The notes beneath the pieces are model-generated. The model was not told the origin of the DNA. It searched no databases and worked only from the letters and a program-made list of their open reading frames with translations. 64,000 nt of DNA. Origin: Chloroflexales bacterium ZM16-3. Lineage in GTDB: Bacteria > Chloroflexota > Chloroflexia > Chloroflexales > Chloroflexaceae. Within the stretch, counting starts at the first letter, position 1. Each line of letters opens with the position of its first letter. A program made the position numbers and the translations under genes. The stretch covers positions 124,001-188,000 of the forward strand of contig RYFE02000002.1 of assembly GCA_004138175.2 (NCBI GenBank), given 5' to 3'. Below are positions 32,952-42,835 of the stretch, one piece after another.

Positions 32952-33101
32952 CGGCTGTTGGCGGACATAGGACGCGCAGCTCGTATCAGGTCTATATCAT
33001 ACTTTTGGCCGATCTCCCCGACGAGGGGCACGTATCGTGCAACTGACAGATACAACATGTCGTAGAATCCTGTGATATGTGTTGTCGTTGAGAGCAGCGC
33101 A

Positions 33102-33130
33102 CCAATCTGCAATCTGCAATCTGCAATTGG
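33102..33130. repeat. Heptamer tract (CAATCTG)3 with palindromic ends
   Basis: Three CAATCTG units framed by CCAAT and ATTGG, directly before the ribosome site of the exporter adaptor gene. Confidence 0.85.
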
Positions 33131-33146
33131 ATAAGGAGCGTGAGCG

Positions 33147-34952
33147 ATGGCCTCCGCCGAGACCCCCCGCAAGAAGAAAAGTGGCCGCCGCCGCCTGATC
33201 CTGATCATCGGCGGCGTCCTTCTGGTGGTCGCCGCCTGTGCGGGCGGTGCCTTCTTCCTGGCCCCTAAGCCGCCCGCGGCGGGCACCCTGCCCGATGGCT
33301 GGCAGACGGTGGCCGCCAGCAGCGGTACGATCGCCTCCACGGTGAGCGCTACCGGTAATGTGGAGCCTGTCGCCGAGGCGCAGCTGCGCTTCAGCCAGAG
33401 CGGCACCGTGACCGAGATCCTGGTGCGCGAGGGCGACGTGGTGCAGCAGGGCGCGCCCCTGGCCCGCATCGACGCCGTCGGCCTCCAGCTCTCGCTTGAG
33501 CAGGCCCAGGCCGACATGCGCCAGGCCCAGGCCGACTATGAGGATCTGCTGGCCGGGGCCAGCGCGCAAGATCTTGCGGAGGCGAACGCTCGCCTAGAGC
33601 AGGCCCGCAGCCAGTACCAGCAGACGGCCACCAGCGTCAGCAAGGCCGATATCGACGCCGCCCGCGCCGATCTGGCCAGCGCCCAGGCCCGCCTCGACCG
33701 GCTCCAGTCCGGCCCGGCCAGCGATGAGCTAGCCTCGGCCAACGACCAGGTTCAGCGCGCCCAGAGCGGCCTTGACCAGGCGAAGGTTGATCTGGCGGCG
33801 GCCAAGGAGCGCGCCCGCGTCGATATGGAGACCAAGGCCAACGCCCTGCGCAACGCCCAGGACGAGTACAGCCGGATCTACTGGGATAACCGCCGGCTGG
33901 AGAGTCTGCCCGGCGACCTGCCCCAGGATCGTAAGGACCAGGAGACCCAGGCGCTGCGCGCGGTGGACGATGCCGAACAAGCGCTCAAGGCGGCTCAGAC
34001 GGCCTACGAGCAGGCGAGGCAGGACGAGGTCAACACCCTCCAGAGCGACGAGTCCTCGCTGAAGAGCGCCATCGCCAGCCGCGACAAGCTGATCTCGGGG
34101 ACCAAGGCCGAGGATCTGGCCGACGCCCGCGCCGCCGTGCAGCGCGCCCAGGCGAAGCTGGCCCAGCTCACCGGGGCCAACCGCGCGAGTGAGCTGGCCT
34201 CCAGCCAGTCGGGCGTCGAGATCGCCCAGGCCAGCCTCGACAAGCTCACCGCCGACCCGAACAATGCCACCTTGGCCAGCCGCGAGGCCGCCGTGGTGCG
34301 CGCCGAGGTGGGCGTGAAGCAGGCCCAGCGCAACCTCGACCTGGCCACGCTGACGGCACCCTTCGCCGCCACCATCTCATCGGTCGATATGCGCATCGGC
34401 GAGCCAGCCGACGGGACCGCGATCATCGCCGTGGTCGACCTGAGCAGCTTCCATATCGACGTGCCGATCGACGAGCTCGACATCGCCCAGGTGCAGCCCG
34501 GCCAGCGCGTGCAGATCAGCCTAGACGCCCTGCCCGGTACCGAGATCGGCGGCACGGTCGACCTGATCGCGCCCCAGGCCACCCGCAGCGACCAGGGCAC
34601 CACGACCTACGCGGTGACGGTGAGCATCGACAAGGACAGCGCTGGGGTGCGGCCGGGGATGACGGCGGTTGTGGCGATCGTCACCAGCCAGCGGGATGAC
34701 GCGCTGCTGGTGCCCCGGCGGGCCGTGCGCACCGAGGGCGGCACGAGCTACGTGCTGATCTTCGACCCGAGCGGCAGCCCGCAGGCCATAGTGAGCGGCG
34801 GCAGCGCCAGCCTACAGCCAGCCAGCATCCGCCAGGAAGTCACCATTGGCCTGAGCAACAGCGAGAGCGTCGAGATCCTCAGCGGCCTGAAGGTCGGCGA
34901 CGAGGTGCTCGTCCAGGATGTCGTCAGCACCTTCAACCCGGCGGGGAATTAG
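33147..34952 (+). CDS. MacA/HlyD-like membrane-fusion (periplasmic adaptor) protein
   Basis: A 601-residue adaptor. A basic N-terminus (RKKKSGRRR) leads to one membrane anchor (LILIIGGVLLVVAACAGG), a first half of the lipoyl-like domain (TVSATGNVEPVAEAQLRFSQSGTVTEILVREGDVVQQG), and then an unusually long Ala/Gln/Glu-rich coiled coil (~residues 115-395). The second lipoyl half follows (LTAPFAATISSVDMRIGEPADG), then beta-barrel and membrane-proximal domains ending KVGDEVLVQDV. MacA-type proteins are usually 370-400 residues; the excess is in the coiled coil. It opens an exporter operon with an ATPase and two FtsX-like permeases. AAGGAG (33133-33138) precedes the ATG. Substrate unknown; MacAB systems export peptides, toxins or lipids. 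Confidence 0.85.
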   Translation: MASAETPRKKKSGRRRLILIIGGVLLVVAACAGGAFFLAPKPPAAGTLPDGWQTVAASSGTIASTVSATGNVEPVAEAQLRFSQSGTVTEILVREGDVVQQGAPLARIDAVGLQLSLEQAQADMRQAQADYEDLLAGASAQDLAEANARLEQARSQYQQTATSVSKADIDAARADLASAQARLDRLQSGPASDELASANDQVQRAQSGLDQAKVDLAAAKERARVDMETKANALRNAQDEYSRIYWDNRRLESLPGDLPQDRKDQETQALRAVDDAEQALKAAQTAYEQARQDEVNTLQSDESSLKSAIASRDKLISGTKAEDLADARAAVQRAQAKLAQLTGANRASELASSQSGVEIAQASLDKLTADPNNATLASREAAVVRAEVGVKQAQRNLDLATLTAPFAATISSVDMRIGEPADGTAIIAVVDLSSFHIDVPIDELDIAQVQPGQRVQISLDALPGTEIGGTVDLIAPQATRSDQGTTTYAVTVSIDKDSAGVRPGMTAVVAIVTSQRDDALLVPRRAVRTEGGTSYVLIFDPSGSPQAIVSGGSASLQPASIRQEVTIGLSNSESVEILSGLKVGDEVLVQDVVSTFNPAGN

Positions 34953-34961
34953 GGTACAAGA

Positions 34962-35063
34962 GGCGGCCACTAGGGGCGGCCACTAGGGGCGGCCACTAGG
35001 GGCGGCCACTAGGGGCGGCCACTAGGGGCGCCCGTACGTAGGGGCGGCCCTTGTGGCCGCCCC
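34962..35063. repeat. Five tandem 13-mers followed by a GC hairpin
   Basis: GGCGGCCACTAGG is repeated five times head to tail (34962-35026). After a short spacer comes GGGGCGGCC (35041-35049) paired with GGCCGCCCC (35055-35063), 15 bases before the ATPase ATG. The unit is not a heptamer, unlike most other repeats in the window. Confidence 0.88.
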
Positions 35064-35077
35064 TCAAAGAGCAAGAT

Positions 35078-35805
<728 letters not shown>

Positions 35806-35809
<4 letters not shown>

Positions 35810-37059
35810 ACATCCTCGAGTCTTTCAACATATCCTTCCGCGCCCTGCTGAGCAACAAGCTGCGGGCCGCGCTGACTATGCTCGGCATCGTGATCGGCGT
35901 GGGCGCGGTGATCGGCATGCTGTCCCTGGGCAACGGCTTCCAGGGCTTTCTGAACAGCCAGTTCGACCAGCTCGGCATCGGGACAGTCTACGTCGCGCCG
36001 TTTATCGACACCAACAAGATCGACGTCGCCCAGACAGCCAGCCTGACCAGCGCCGACGCGCGGGCGATCACGCAGCCCGGCCGCGCCCCGGCGGTGCAGA
36101 CGTTGGCCATCGAGTGGAGCGGCGACGTGCAGGTGATCGCCAATGGCCAGCGCAGTACCTACTCGGCGCGCGCGGTCAGCCCCTCCTTCTTCGTGATCAG
36201 CCCGCAGCCCCTGGCCGGCGGGCGGCTGCTCACCAGCGCCGACGACGATGCCCGCGCCCGCGTGGCCGTGATCGGCAAGGACGTGGCCGAGAAGCTCTAC
36301 GGCGGGCGCGAGGTGGCCGTCGGCCAGCGCATCAGCCTCAACGGCGTCCAGTTCGATATCGTCGGCGTGCTGGCCAGCAAGTCAGGCCAGATCAGCATCG
36401 GTGCCGACCCGGCCGAGGCGATCTTTATCCCCTACGAGACCGGCATCAGCCGCCTATTCCGCAACCAGACCAGCGACCAGGTCAATGTCTCATTTATGAC
36501 CGTCAAGGCCGTGGATCGCTCCCAGGTCGACGCGGCCGTCCGCCAGGTGACGGATGTGCTACGTGGCGAGCACCGGCTGACCTACCAGGACAACGACTTC
36601 ACCATCATCAACCCCGAGCAGTTTGCGGCGCAGGCCAGCGCGGTGATCGGGGCCTTCAACGCCTTCCTGGGCATCGTGGCCGGCATCTCGCTGCTGGTGG
36701 GCGGCATCGGCATTATGAACATCATGCTCGTGAGTGTCACCGAGCGCACCAAAGAGATCGGCCTGCGCAAGGCGGTGGGAGCCCGGCGCAGCGACATCAT
36801 GTGGCAGTTTCTGATCGAGGCGCTGGTGCTCTGCCTGATCGGCAGCGGCGCGGGCATCCTGCTCGGCTATGGGCTATCGCTGCTCGGCACCTGGATCCTG
36901 GTAAACCTGTTCCAGGCCGAGGGGGCCAGTGCCAGCGTGCAGCTCGGCAACGTGCTGCTGGCCAGCGGGATCGCCGCCGCCATCGGCGTGGCCTTCGGCT
37001 TCTTCCCCGCCCTCACGGCGGCCCGCATGAACCCGATCGACGCCTTGAGAACAGAATAG
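35806..37059 (+). CDS. MacB-like FtsX-domain permease, first copy
   Basis: A 417-residue permease of the MacB fold without its own ATPase. Helix 1 ([27 protein letters not shown]) is followed by a large extracytoplasmic domain (residues ~50-270, with [17 protein letters not shown]) and the FtsX domain with three helices near the C-terminus ([40 protein letters not shown]). It ends [12 protein letters not shown], the standard closing motif. Start overlaps the ATPase stop. It shares clear layout and many phrases with the next permease, so the two likely form a heterodimer or arose by recent duplication. Confidence 0.9.
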
Positions 37060-37199
37060 GTATGATGCGGCGCTGGCTCTGCCAGCGCCGCATCATACCT
37101 ACTCTGAAAGCGCGGCTTCGCCGCAAATCAGGTTTTCTTGTGCGAGGGCGGCGAAGCCGCCCTCGCACAAGAAAAAATACTGGGGCGGCTTCGCCGCCC
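37057..37199 (+). terminator. Three consecutive hairpins between the two permease genes
   Basis: A 21-bp perfect stem (37057-37077 with 37081-37101), a 20-bp perfect stem (37133-37152 with 37156-37175, beginning TTTTCTTGTGCG), and a 7-bp stem (37183-37189 with 37193-37199), all with 3-base loops. The first overlaps the stop codon of the first permease. They could lower expression of the second permease relative to the first or protect mRNA ends. Confidence 0.7.
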
Positions 37200-37223
37200 T
37201 CAGCCCCACCGGCGAGGTGAACC

Positions 37224-38489
37224 ATGTCCATCATCGAGGCTTTCCGCGTCGCCTGGCAGGCGATGCTCACCCATAAGCTGCGCTCGCTGCTGACCATGCT
37301 CGGTATCATCATCGGCGTGGGCGCGGTGGTGGGCATGCTCGCCATCGGCGACGGCTACCAGCTCTTTATCCAGCGCGAGTTCAATAAGATTGGTGTCGGT
37401 GTATTTTATGTCAACCCAACAGTAGATAGCACCAACACCGACGAGACCCTGCGCCCGCAGCTGCGCGCCATCGACGCCGAGGCGATCATGCGACCGGGCG
37501 CGGCCCCAGCGGTGGAGTTTGTGGCCCTGGAGCTGAACCGCAGCGGTGCGGTGAGCGCGGGCGGCGAGCGCTACCGCTTCGGGGTGAAGGGTGTCACGCC
37601 GAACTTCTTCCTGATCGGCGACGCCGCGCTGGGCGACGGGCGCTACTTCAGCGACGCCGAGGACGCTGCCAACGCCCGCGTCGCGGTGATCGGCGACGGC
37701 GTGGCGAAGACGCTCTTCGGCGACATCTACAGCGCGGTGGGCGAGCGGATCAGCCTCAACGGCGTGCAGTTCGACGTGATCGGCGTGAGCACCACCAAGC
37801 AGAGCGGCCTGGCCGGTGCCCTCGGCCAGTTCTCCAGCCCCAGCGAGCAGGTCTACGTGCCCTACCGCACCGCGCGCGACCGGCTCTTCCGCAACAACGT
37901 CGGCTCGCGGGTAGACGTATCGAGCATGACGGTGAAGGCGCGCAGCGTGCCCGAGATCGACGAGGCCATCCGCCAGGTGACGGCTGTGCTGCGCCAGGAG
38001 CACCGGCTGAGCTACCAGAGCAACGACTTCCGGGTGAGCAACCCGCAGCAGGCATCCGAGCAGTTCAAGCAGATCACCGCCGGATTCAGCGCCTTCCTGG
38101 GCACGATCGGTGGGATCTCACTGCTGGTGGGCGGCATCGGCATTATGAACATTATGCTGGTGAGCGTGGCCCAGCGCACAAGGGAGATCGGCCTGCGCAA
38201 GGCGGTGGGCGCGCGCAGCCGCGACATTATGTGGCAGTTCCTGATCGAGGCCGTGGTGCTCTGCCTGTTCGGCGGGGGAATCGGCATCGGCCTGGGCTAC
38301 CTATTCTCCTTCGGCGGCAGCTTCATTCTCTACAGCCTTTCGCAGGACCCAACGGTGAAGGCCAGCGTCTCGCTCTTCTCCGTCATCCTTGCCACCTCGA
38401 TCTCAGCCGGCATCGGCATCTTCTTTGGCATCTTCCCGGCCATGCGCGCTGCCCGCCTCGACCCCATCCGCGCTCTGCGAAATGAGTAG
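37224..38489 (+). CDS. MacB-like FtsX-domain permease, second copy
   Basis: A 421-residue paralogue of the upstream permease. It has the same order: helix 1 (LRSLLTMLGIIIGVGAVVGMLAIGDGY), an outside domain with ARVAVIGDGVAKTLFGD, and the C-terminal FtsX domain ([40 protein letters not shown]), ending ARLDPIRALRNE. Differences are concentrated in the outside domain, consistent with each partner contributing a different surface. Separated from the first permease by 164 bases of hairpins, so it may be read at a different level or from its own promoter. Completes the exporter set with the adaptor and single ATPase. Confidence 0.9.
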   Translation: MSIIEAFRVAWQAMLTHKLRSLLTMLGIIIGVGAVVGMLAIGDGYQLFIQREFNKIGVGVFYVNPTVDSTNTDETLRPQLRAIDAEAIMRPGAAPAVEFVALELNRSGAVSAGGERYRFGVKGVTPNFFLIGDAALGDGRYFSDAEDAANARVAVIGDGVAKTLFGDIYSAVGERISLNGVQFDVIGVSTTKQSGLAGALGQFSSPSEQVYVPYRTARDRLFRNNVGSRVDVSSMTVKARSVPEIDEAIRQVTAVLRQEHRLSYQSNDFRVSNPQQASEQFKQITAGFSAFLGTIGGISLLVGGIGIMNIMLVSVAQRTREIGLRKAVGARSRDIMWQFLIEAVVLCLFGGGIGIGLGYLFSFGGSFILYSLSQDPTVKASVSLFSVILATSISAGIGIFFGIFPAMRAARLDPIRALRNE

Positions 38490-38510
38490 CCTATAGCAAA
38501 GAAACCCGAC

Positions 38511-38539
38511 CGGGACGCTTCGCTTCGCTCAGCGTGACA
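38511..38539. repeat. Solo fragment of the 28.4-kb element
   Basis: 28 of 29 bases match 28478-28506, the interior half of the MITE-like element (starts CGGGACGCTTCGCT). There are no terminal repeats here, so it is a decayed or partial copy. Confidence 0.7.
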
Positions 38540-38637
38540 GCGTCACGTATTGCGCATTTTGCATCTAGTTGGCGGATCCCCACGATAGGCGTATACTGAG
38601 ACTACCCGCCAGAGATGCACACAATAGGGAGCCGCCC

Positions 38638-39678
38638 ATGGGAAACGTACCGCCCGTCTATATCGGCACGGATTTTGGCGCCACCACCTCGAAAATTGCT
38701 GGCGTCTGGGCCGACGGCACGCCCATCTCAACCGAGATGCACCAGCGACCGAGCGACTCACAGCTCGGGCCAGACGCCGTGGTGAGCGGGTGGATCACAT
38801 CGATCAGCACCTACCTAGAGCAAAACGGCCTAGCGTGGGAGGCAGTGCAGGGGGTGGGGGTCGCCATCCCAGGCCCACGGCGCAGCTACGGCGTGCTAGA
38901 GCGCGGTCCAAACCTGCCAGAGAGCTTCGTCGGGTTTGATGTCTACACGGCATACAGCCAGGCGCTGGCGGCGCGGGCCGGGCGAGCGATCCCGCTGGCG
39001 GTGGGGAACGACGGCAATATGGGCGGGCTGGCCGAGGCCCACCGGGTGCGCGGAGCCAGCGGCGGGGGCGTCCTACTGCTCGCGCCAGGATCGGGGCTCG
39101 GCTGCGCCTACATCGACCAGGGCGGGATGCCGCTCGACGGCGACACCCTGGCCGGGATGGAGGCCAGCCATATGCCGGCTCCCCTGCACCTGCTGGGGGC
39201 GCGGGCCTACCCCTGCGGCTGTGGGCGCGACTGGGGCTGCATCGAGATTTATACCAGCCTCGCCGGGCTGCCCTACCTGCTGGCCGAGCGGCTCGCCGCC
39301 CGGCCCGATCACCCTCTCGCCAACTCACCGCTCAGCCCCAAGGAGCGGGCGCTGGCCCTGCGCGGCCTAGCCCAGCAGGGAGACGATCTGGCCGCCGAGC
39401 TGTTCGACTTCCAGGCCCGCGCCCTCGGCCTCCACGTAGCATCTCTGGCCATGGCCCTCGACCCAAAGTACGTCATCATCGGCGGCGGGCTGATGGACCC
39501 GGAGTCGACCACAGACAGCTTCCGCGAGCACTACCTTGGGGCGATCTGGGCGGCGGCATCCCCACACCTCTGGCCAGCGCAGCGGGAGAGCATGCGGGTC
39601 GTGCCTGCGACGCTAGGCGACCTCTCACAGGCGATCGGCGCCGCGCTCATGGCGCTCTACAAGCCCAGGGCCACCTGA
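38638..39678 (+). CDS. ROK-family sugar kinase (glucokinase-like)
   Basis: A 346-residue kinase that phosphorylates a hexose, probably glucose, using ATP. The N-terminal phosphate loop is IGTDFGATTSKIAGV (DxGxT type). VAIPGPRR and the conserved GNDGNMGGLAEA carry the catalytic Asp. The ROK zinc motif is CGCGRDWGCIEIY. A second Gly-rich loop is IIGGGLMDPE. ROK repressors have an N-terminal helix-turn-helix; this one lacks it, so it is an enzyme. The ATG at 38638 follows AGGGAG; the longer frame begins within non-conserved sequence. It is the last gene before tRNA-Arg. Sugar specificity is not determined. Confidence 0.87.
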   Translation: MGNVPPVYIGTDFGATTSKIAGVWADGTPISTEMHQRPSDSQLGPDAVVSGWITSISTYLEQNGLAWEAVQGVGVAIPGPRRSYGVLERGPNLPESFVGFDVYTAYSQALAARAGRAIPLAVGNDGNMGGLAEAHRVRGASGGGVLLLAPGSGLGCAYIDQGGMPLDGDTLAGMEASHMPAPLHLLGARAYPCGCGRDWGCIEIYTSLAGLPYLLAERLAARPDHPLANSPLSPKERALALRGLAQQGDDLAAELFDFQARALGLHVASLAMALDPKYVIIGGGLMDPESTTDSFREHYLGAIWAAASPHLWPAQRESMRVVPATLGDLSQAIGAALMALYKPRAT

Positions 39679-39690
39679 ACGCTATCAACT

Positions 39691-39710
39691 GGCTTGCGCA
39701 GGCGCAAGCC
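39691..39710 (+). terminator. Hairpin after the ROK kinase gene
   Basis: GGCTTGCG pairs with CGCAAGCC over a CAGG loop. Its left arm overlaps the -35 box (TTGCGC, 39694-39699) of the tRNA promoter. Confidence 0.5.
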
Positions 39711-39722
39711 CTATGGTAGACT
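39694..39722 (+). promoter_or_regulatory. Promoter of tRNA-Arg
   Basis: TTGCGC (39694-39699) and TAGACT (39717-39722) are 17 bases apart, with TGG before the -10 making it extended. The tRNA begins 11 bases downstream. The -35 box lies inside the hairpin of the preceding gene. Confidence 0.5.
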
Positions 39723-39733
39723 CTGCGCCGAAC

Positions 39734-39809
39734 GCCCCCGTAGCTCAGGGGATAGAGCAGTGGTTTCCTAAACCGCGTGTCGGTGGTTCAAGTCCGCCCG
39801 GGGGCGCCA
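39734..39809 (+). tRNA. tRNA-Arg (anticodon CCU)
   Basis: A 76-base tRNA with encoded CCA. Acceptor GCCCCCG pairs with CGGGGGC; the D stem is GCTC/GAGC; the anticodon stem GTGGT/ACCGC (one G-U pair) encloses loop TTCCTAA, anticodon CCT, decoding AGG; the T arm is GGTGG-TTCAAGT-CCGCC. A hairpin follows at 39834-39857. No attachment-site duplication was seen near the 3' end. Confidence 0.95.
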
Positions 39810-39833
39810 CAATGTAGGGCTTCAGGAATCCAG

Positions 39834-39857
39834 ACGCGAGATCTCAGGATCTCGCGT
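39834..39857. terminator. Hairpin terminator after tRNA-Arg
   Basis: ACGCGAGATC (39834-39843) pairs with GATCTCGCGT (39848-39857) over TCAG, followed by TTGG. It can end the tRNA transcript and, in the other direction, the response-regulator transcript. Confidence 0.7.
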
Positions 39858-39926
39858 TTGGTCGTTCATCGGGCTTCCAGAGCAGCCGACGGTGGGATGT
39901 CGGGGCCAGCTTCGACGGCATGCCGC

Positions 39927-40583
39927 TTACACGCCGGGCTTGTTGCCGATCCCGGCGTCGCGGGCCTTGATGATTGCCTGGGCGCGATCACGCACCTGGA
40001 GCTTGCTCAGAATGTTGCTGACGTGGTTGCGCACCGTTTTGATGCTGAGCACGAGCCGGGTTGCAATCGATTCGTTGGCGTGGCCCTGCGCGATCAAGTC
40101 GAGAATCTCCCGTTCGCGCTCGGTGAGCTCCGGGAAGAGCAGCGGTGCGGCGACACGAGTAGCGCTGAAATAATCGATCATGCGGCGCGCGATCGCCGGG
40201 CTAAAGATCGCTTCACCTCGGCTGACCGCCACCACCGCACGGATCAGGTCGTCGTGGCGGGCATCTTTGAGCAGGTAGCCGCGCGCGCCGGCCCGCATTG
40301 CTGCAAACACTGATTCGTCGTCGTCGAACATCGTCACCATAAGAACCCCGATATGCGGGCTCGTGCTGAGGATGGCACGCGTCGCGTCAATACCATTGAT
40401 CCCTGGCATCTGGATATCCATCAAGACGACATCTGGCTGGAGCGCGGCCGCCTGCTGTACGACACCGTCACCCGTCTCCGCCATCCCGATGACATCCATG
40501 CCTGGCATCGTCGTGAGCATGGTGCGTACGCCCTCGCGGTAGAAGGCATGGTCATCGGCGATCAAGATCGAGATTCGCTCCAC
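39927..40583 (-). CDS. NarL/LuxR-type response regulator
   Basis: A 218-residue two-component regulator. The receiver domain (1-~125) has the acidic pair ADDH (residues 10-11), phosphoacceptor Asp56 in LMDIQMPG, and the conserved Lys in YLLKDA. The output domain is a GerE/LuxR helix-turn-helix (LTEREREILDLIAQGHANESIATRLVLSIKTVRNHVSNILSKL). It lies 15 bases after the histidine kinase on the same strand, and the start follows a spacer that gives tight coupling. It would bind DNA when phosphorylated by that kinase. No target promoter is evident. Confidence 0.93.
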   Translation of the reverse strand: MERISILIADDHAFYREGVRTMLTTMPGMDVIGMAETGDGVVQQAAALQPDVVLMDIQMPGINGIDATRAILSTSPHIGVLMVTMFDDDESVFAAMRAGARGYLLKDARHDDLIRAVVAVSRGEAIFSPAIARRMIDYFSATRVAAPLLFPELTEREREILDLIAQGHANESIATRLVLSIKTVRNHVSNILSKLQVRDRAQAIIKARDAGIGNKPGV

Positions 40584-40598
40584 CCGTCGCTCCTTCGC

Positions 40599-42728
40599 CT
40601 ACGCGCACACCTCCCCGAGCGGCAGCGCGGCGCTGATGGTTGTGCCCCGGCCAGGCTGCGTCGCGACAGCGAATGCGCCACCGATCTCTTCGGCACGCTC
40701 GCGCATCGAGTGCATGCCCACGCCGATGGTGCCGCGTGCCGCAATACCGCACCCATCGTCCTGGATGCGCAGCAGCAGCCGTGTCTCATCGCTCGCTGCG
40801 CCACGCACGCGGCTCGTCTCTAGCAACAGCTCGATGGTACAGTGCTGCGCTGCGGCGTGGCGCACCACGTTGGTCACGGCTTCAAGCACGATTCGATACG
40901 CTGCGATCTCGACGGCGGCCGGCAGCGCTGGCAGATCTGCGGCAACACATGTCACGGTGCAGGTGCCGAGCGCTATCCGCTCGGCATCGAGCCGCAGCGC
41001 CTCCACCAGCCCATACTGATCGAGTGTCGGTGGGCGCAGCGCATACACCAGTTGACGAATATCGCTGATCACCGCGCGCACCTGTGCTTCAAGTTCGCCC
41101 AGCAGCACCACACTCCTGGCCGGGTTGTGTGGAATAAGCATCGCCACCAACCCAATACGCTGGGTGATGCTTGCCAAGGTCGGCCCCATGCCGTCGTGCA
41201 GGTCGCGGCGCATCCGTAGCCGCTCCTCCTCGCGGGCGATCACAATCTGCTGGCGCGAACGCTGCACATCGGCAGTGAGGGCGATCGTATGAAGCACGAA
41301 GCCGGTTTGCCGCGCTAGGTCATTGAGCAATTGCTGCTCGCCCCGGCGAAATCCTAGCTCGCCCTGTCGCAGCGCGGCCAGTAAGTGGCCGACCGTCTCG
41401 CCCTGGTAGATCATCGGGAAGCGGATGAGCCTCGCTGACGGACTGTGCGTGCGCGCCCCGTATGCCGCCAGCAGCACAGGTGACTGCGCCTCTTCCGGCG
41501 TTGCCGCCTGGGTTTGCTCGATGCCGACGTACGGTAGTTTGAGCGCGCTCGCCACAGTCTCGGCGATCAGCGGGAGCAATTGCAGCGGCGACAGCGGAGC
41601 ATCGAGCCGCCGCCCAAGCTCGGCGATCACCATGTATGGGTCGTCACGCTTGCCATACATCAGCCGGTCGACCAGCCGTTGCAAACGGATGCGCACCGAC
41701 TGAAACCCGACCGCGATCAGCCCGGTGGCGATCAGCGAGCCGATCAGGTCATTGGCCGAGTGGAACAATGCGCCAAAGGCCGTCACCAGGCTGATATAGG
41801 TCGCGATGACCGTGATCGTCAGCGCGCCGTGTACCAGCGCCCGGTTGACCACCATGTCCAGATCGAACAGCTGGTAGCGCAGCACCGCGACCGCCAGGCA
41901 AACCGGGAGCAACCCCATGCCAATAGCCTGGAGCAAGGTCCGGCTGGCGAGATACCAGCTGTATTGGGGAATCAGGCCGCTATCGGTGAACGCCGACAGC
42001 CCGTAATAAAGCAGGCCACCAACCACGGCGGCGATCATACCAACCGCCACCCACCAAGTCTGCTGCCGCTGGACATCATCGACGCTCCGCAGGTACCGGA
42101 TCACCAGCGCGACGATCCCGGTGCTGAACCAGCCGGTGCCAACCAGCAACGAGGCGAGCGGCGTCGCCCGCCAGGTCGGGCCGTAGATCGTATTGAACGG
42201 CAGATCGGGGAACAGCAGCCAGGCGATATTTGCGAGCGCCCAGACAACCGCCAGCGGGCGCGTCCAGCGCGGCGTGAAGCGCCCATCCGGGAAGACGTAG
42301 AGCATGGTCAGCGCGCAGATCATTTCGAGCGCTCGCAGGGCCAGCACCGGCCAGCGCCAGACGACTGCGACCGTACTCCACTCAGCGTTGATCAGCGCAT
42401 CGGTCATGCTGGTCTCGACGGCGCCAAGCAGCACCAGGGTCAGCGCCAAGAACAGGGCCACCGGGTCACGCGGAAGCTTAATGGCGACAAAGAGGGCAAC
42501 CGCGAAGAAGAAACACGCCAGCCCGACTTCCACGACGAGGATGAAGGCCCACTCGTAGAACCACTCCCCGCTCGACAGAAAGCAATGGAGCGCGCGACAC
42601 CGGGCAGGGATCCCGGCAAAGGTCAGGCTGATCGCCAGCGCGGCGATCGCCCCAAGCACGGCGCGCAGGGCCAGCATCGCTGGCGTGCGGGTCGCGGGTA
42701 TCGGCGGGGTGGCGAATGGAGCGGCCAT
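40599..42728 (-). CDS. Membrane-bound NarL-type sensor histidine kinase with GAF-like region
   Basis: A 709-residue kinase. The N-terminal ~320 residues hold about eight membrane helices, similar to 7TM-type sensors. A GAF-like region (~residues 380-490, ELGRRLDAPLSPLQLLPLI, then RFPMIYQGETVGHLLAAL) precedes the HisKA_3 dimerisation helix with the phosphoacceptor His in RRDLHDGMGPTLASI (around residue 508). The HATPase domain closes with LRIQDDGCGIA and TIGVGMHSMRERAEEIGG. It is the partner of the response regulator encoded directly downstream. The signal is unknown; similar layout is seen in Chloroflexi sensors of redox or membrane state. Confidence 0.9.
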   Translation of the reverse strand: MAAPFATPPIPATRTPAMLALRAVLGAIAALAISLTFAGIPARCRALHCFLSSGEWFYEWAFILVVEVGLACFFFAVALFVAIKLPRDPVALFLALTLVLLGAVETSMTDALINAEWSTVAVVWRWPVLALRALEMICALTMLYVFPDGRFTPRWTRPLAVVWALANIAWLLFPDLPFNTIYGPTWRATPLASLLVGTGWFSTGIVALVIRYLRSVDDVQRQQTWWVAVGMIAAVVGGLLYYGLSAFTDSGLIPQYSWYLASRTLLQAIGMGLLPVCLAVAVLRYQLFDLDMVVNRALVHGALTITVIATYISLVTAFGALFHSANDLIGSLIATGLIAVGFQSVRIRLQRLVDRLMYGKRDDPYMVIAELGRRLDAPLSPLQLLPLIAETVASALKLPYVGIEQTQAATPEEAQSPVLLAAYGARTHSPSARLIRFPMIYQGETVGHLLAALRQGELGFRRGEQQLLNDLARQTGFVLHTIALTADVQRSRQQIVIAREEERLRMRRDLHDGMGPTLASITQRIGLVAMLIPHNPARSVVLLGELEAQVRAVISDIRQLVYALRPPTLDQYGLVEALRLDAERIALGTCTVTCVAADLPALPAAVEIAAYRIVLEAVTNVVRHAAAQHCTIELLLETSRVRGAASDETRLLLRIQDDGCGIAARGTIGVGMHSMRERAEEIGGAFAVATQPGRGTTISAALPLGEVCA

Positions 42729-42773
42729 GATCCTGCTCGCTGGTGGATACCATATGAATCCTTGCTATTGTAG

Positions 42774-42809
42774 CGCAGGTGGGTGGCAAGCGCTTGCCAC
42801 CCACCTGCG
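42774..42809. terminator. 36-base perfect palindrome
   Basis: CGCAGGTGGGTGGCAAGC (42774-42791) is followed by its exact complement (42792-42809), with no loop. It is downstream of the minus-strand lipoprotein fragment and upstream of the kinase start. A terminator is the simplest reading; a dimeric regulator site is possible. Confidence 0.65.
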
Positions 42810-42835
42810 TGTCACAGAGGCTGCTCCTTCGATGC

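Noticed and set aside
39734-39857. tRNA-Arg as a genomic-island attachment site
   Set aside because: No repeat of the tRNA 3' end was seen downstream, and the neighbouring genes are a two-component pair with no integrase; the recombinase in the window is 10 kb away.
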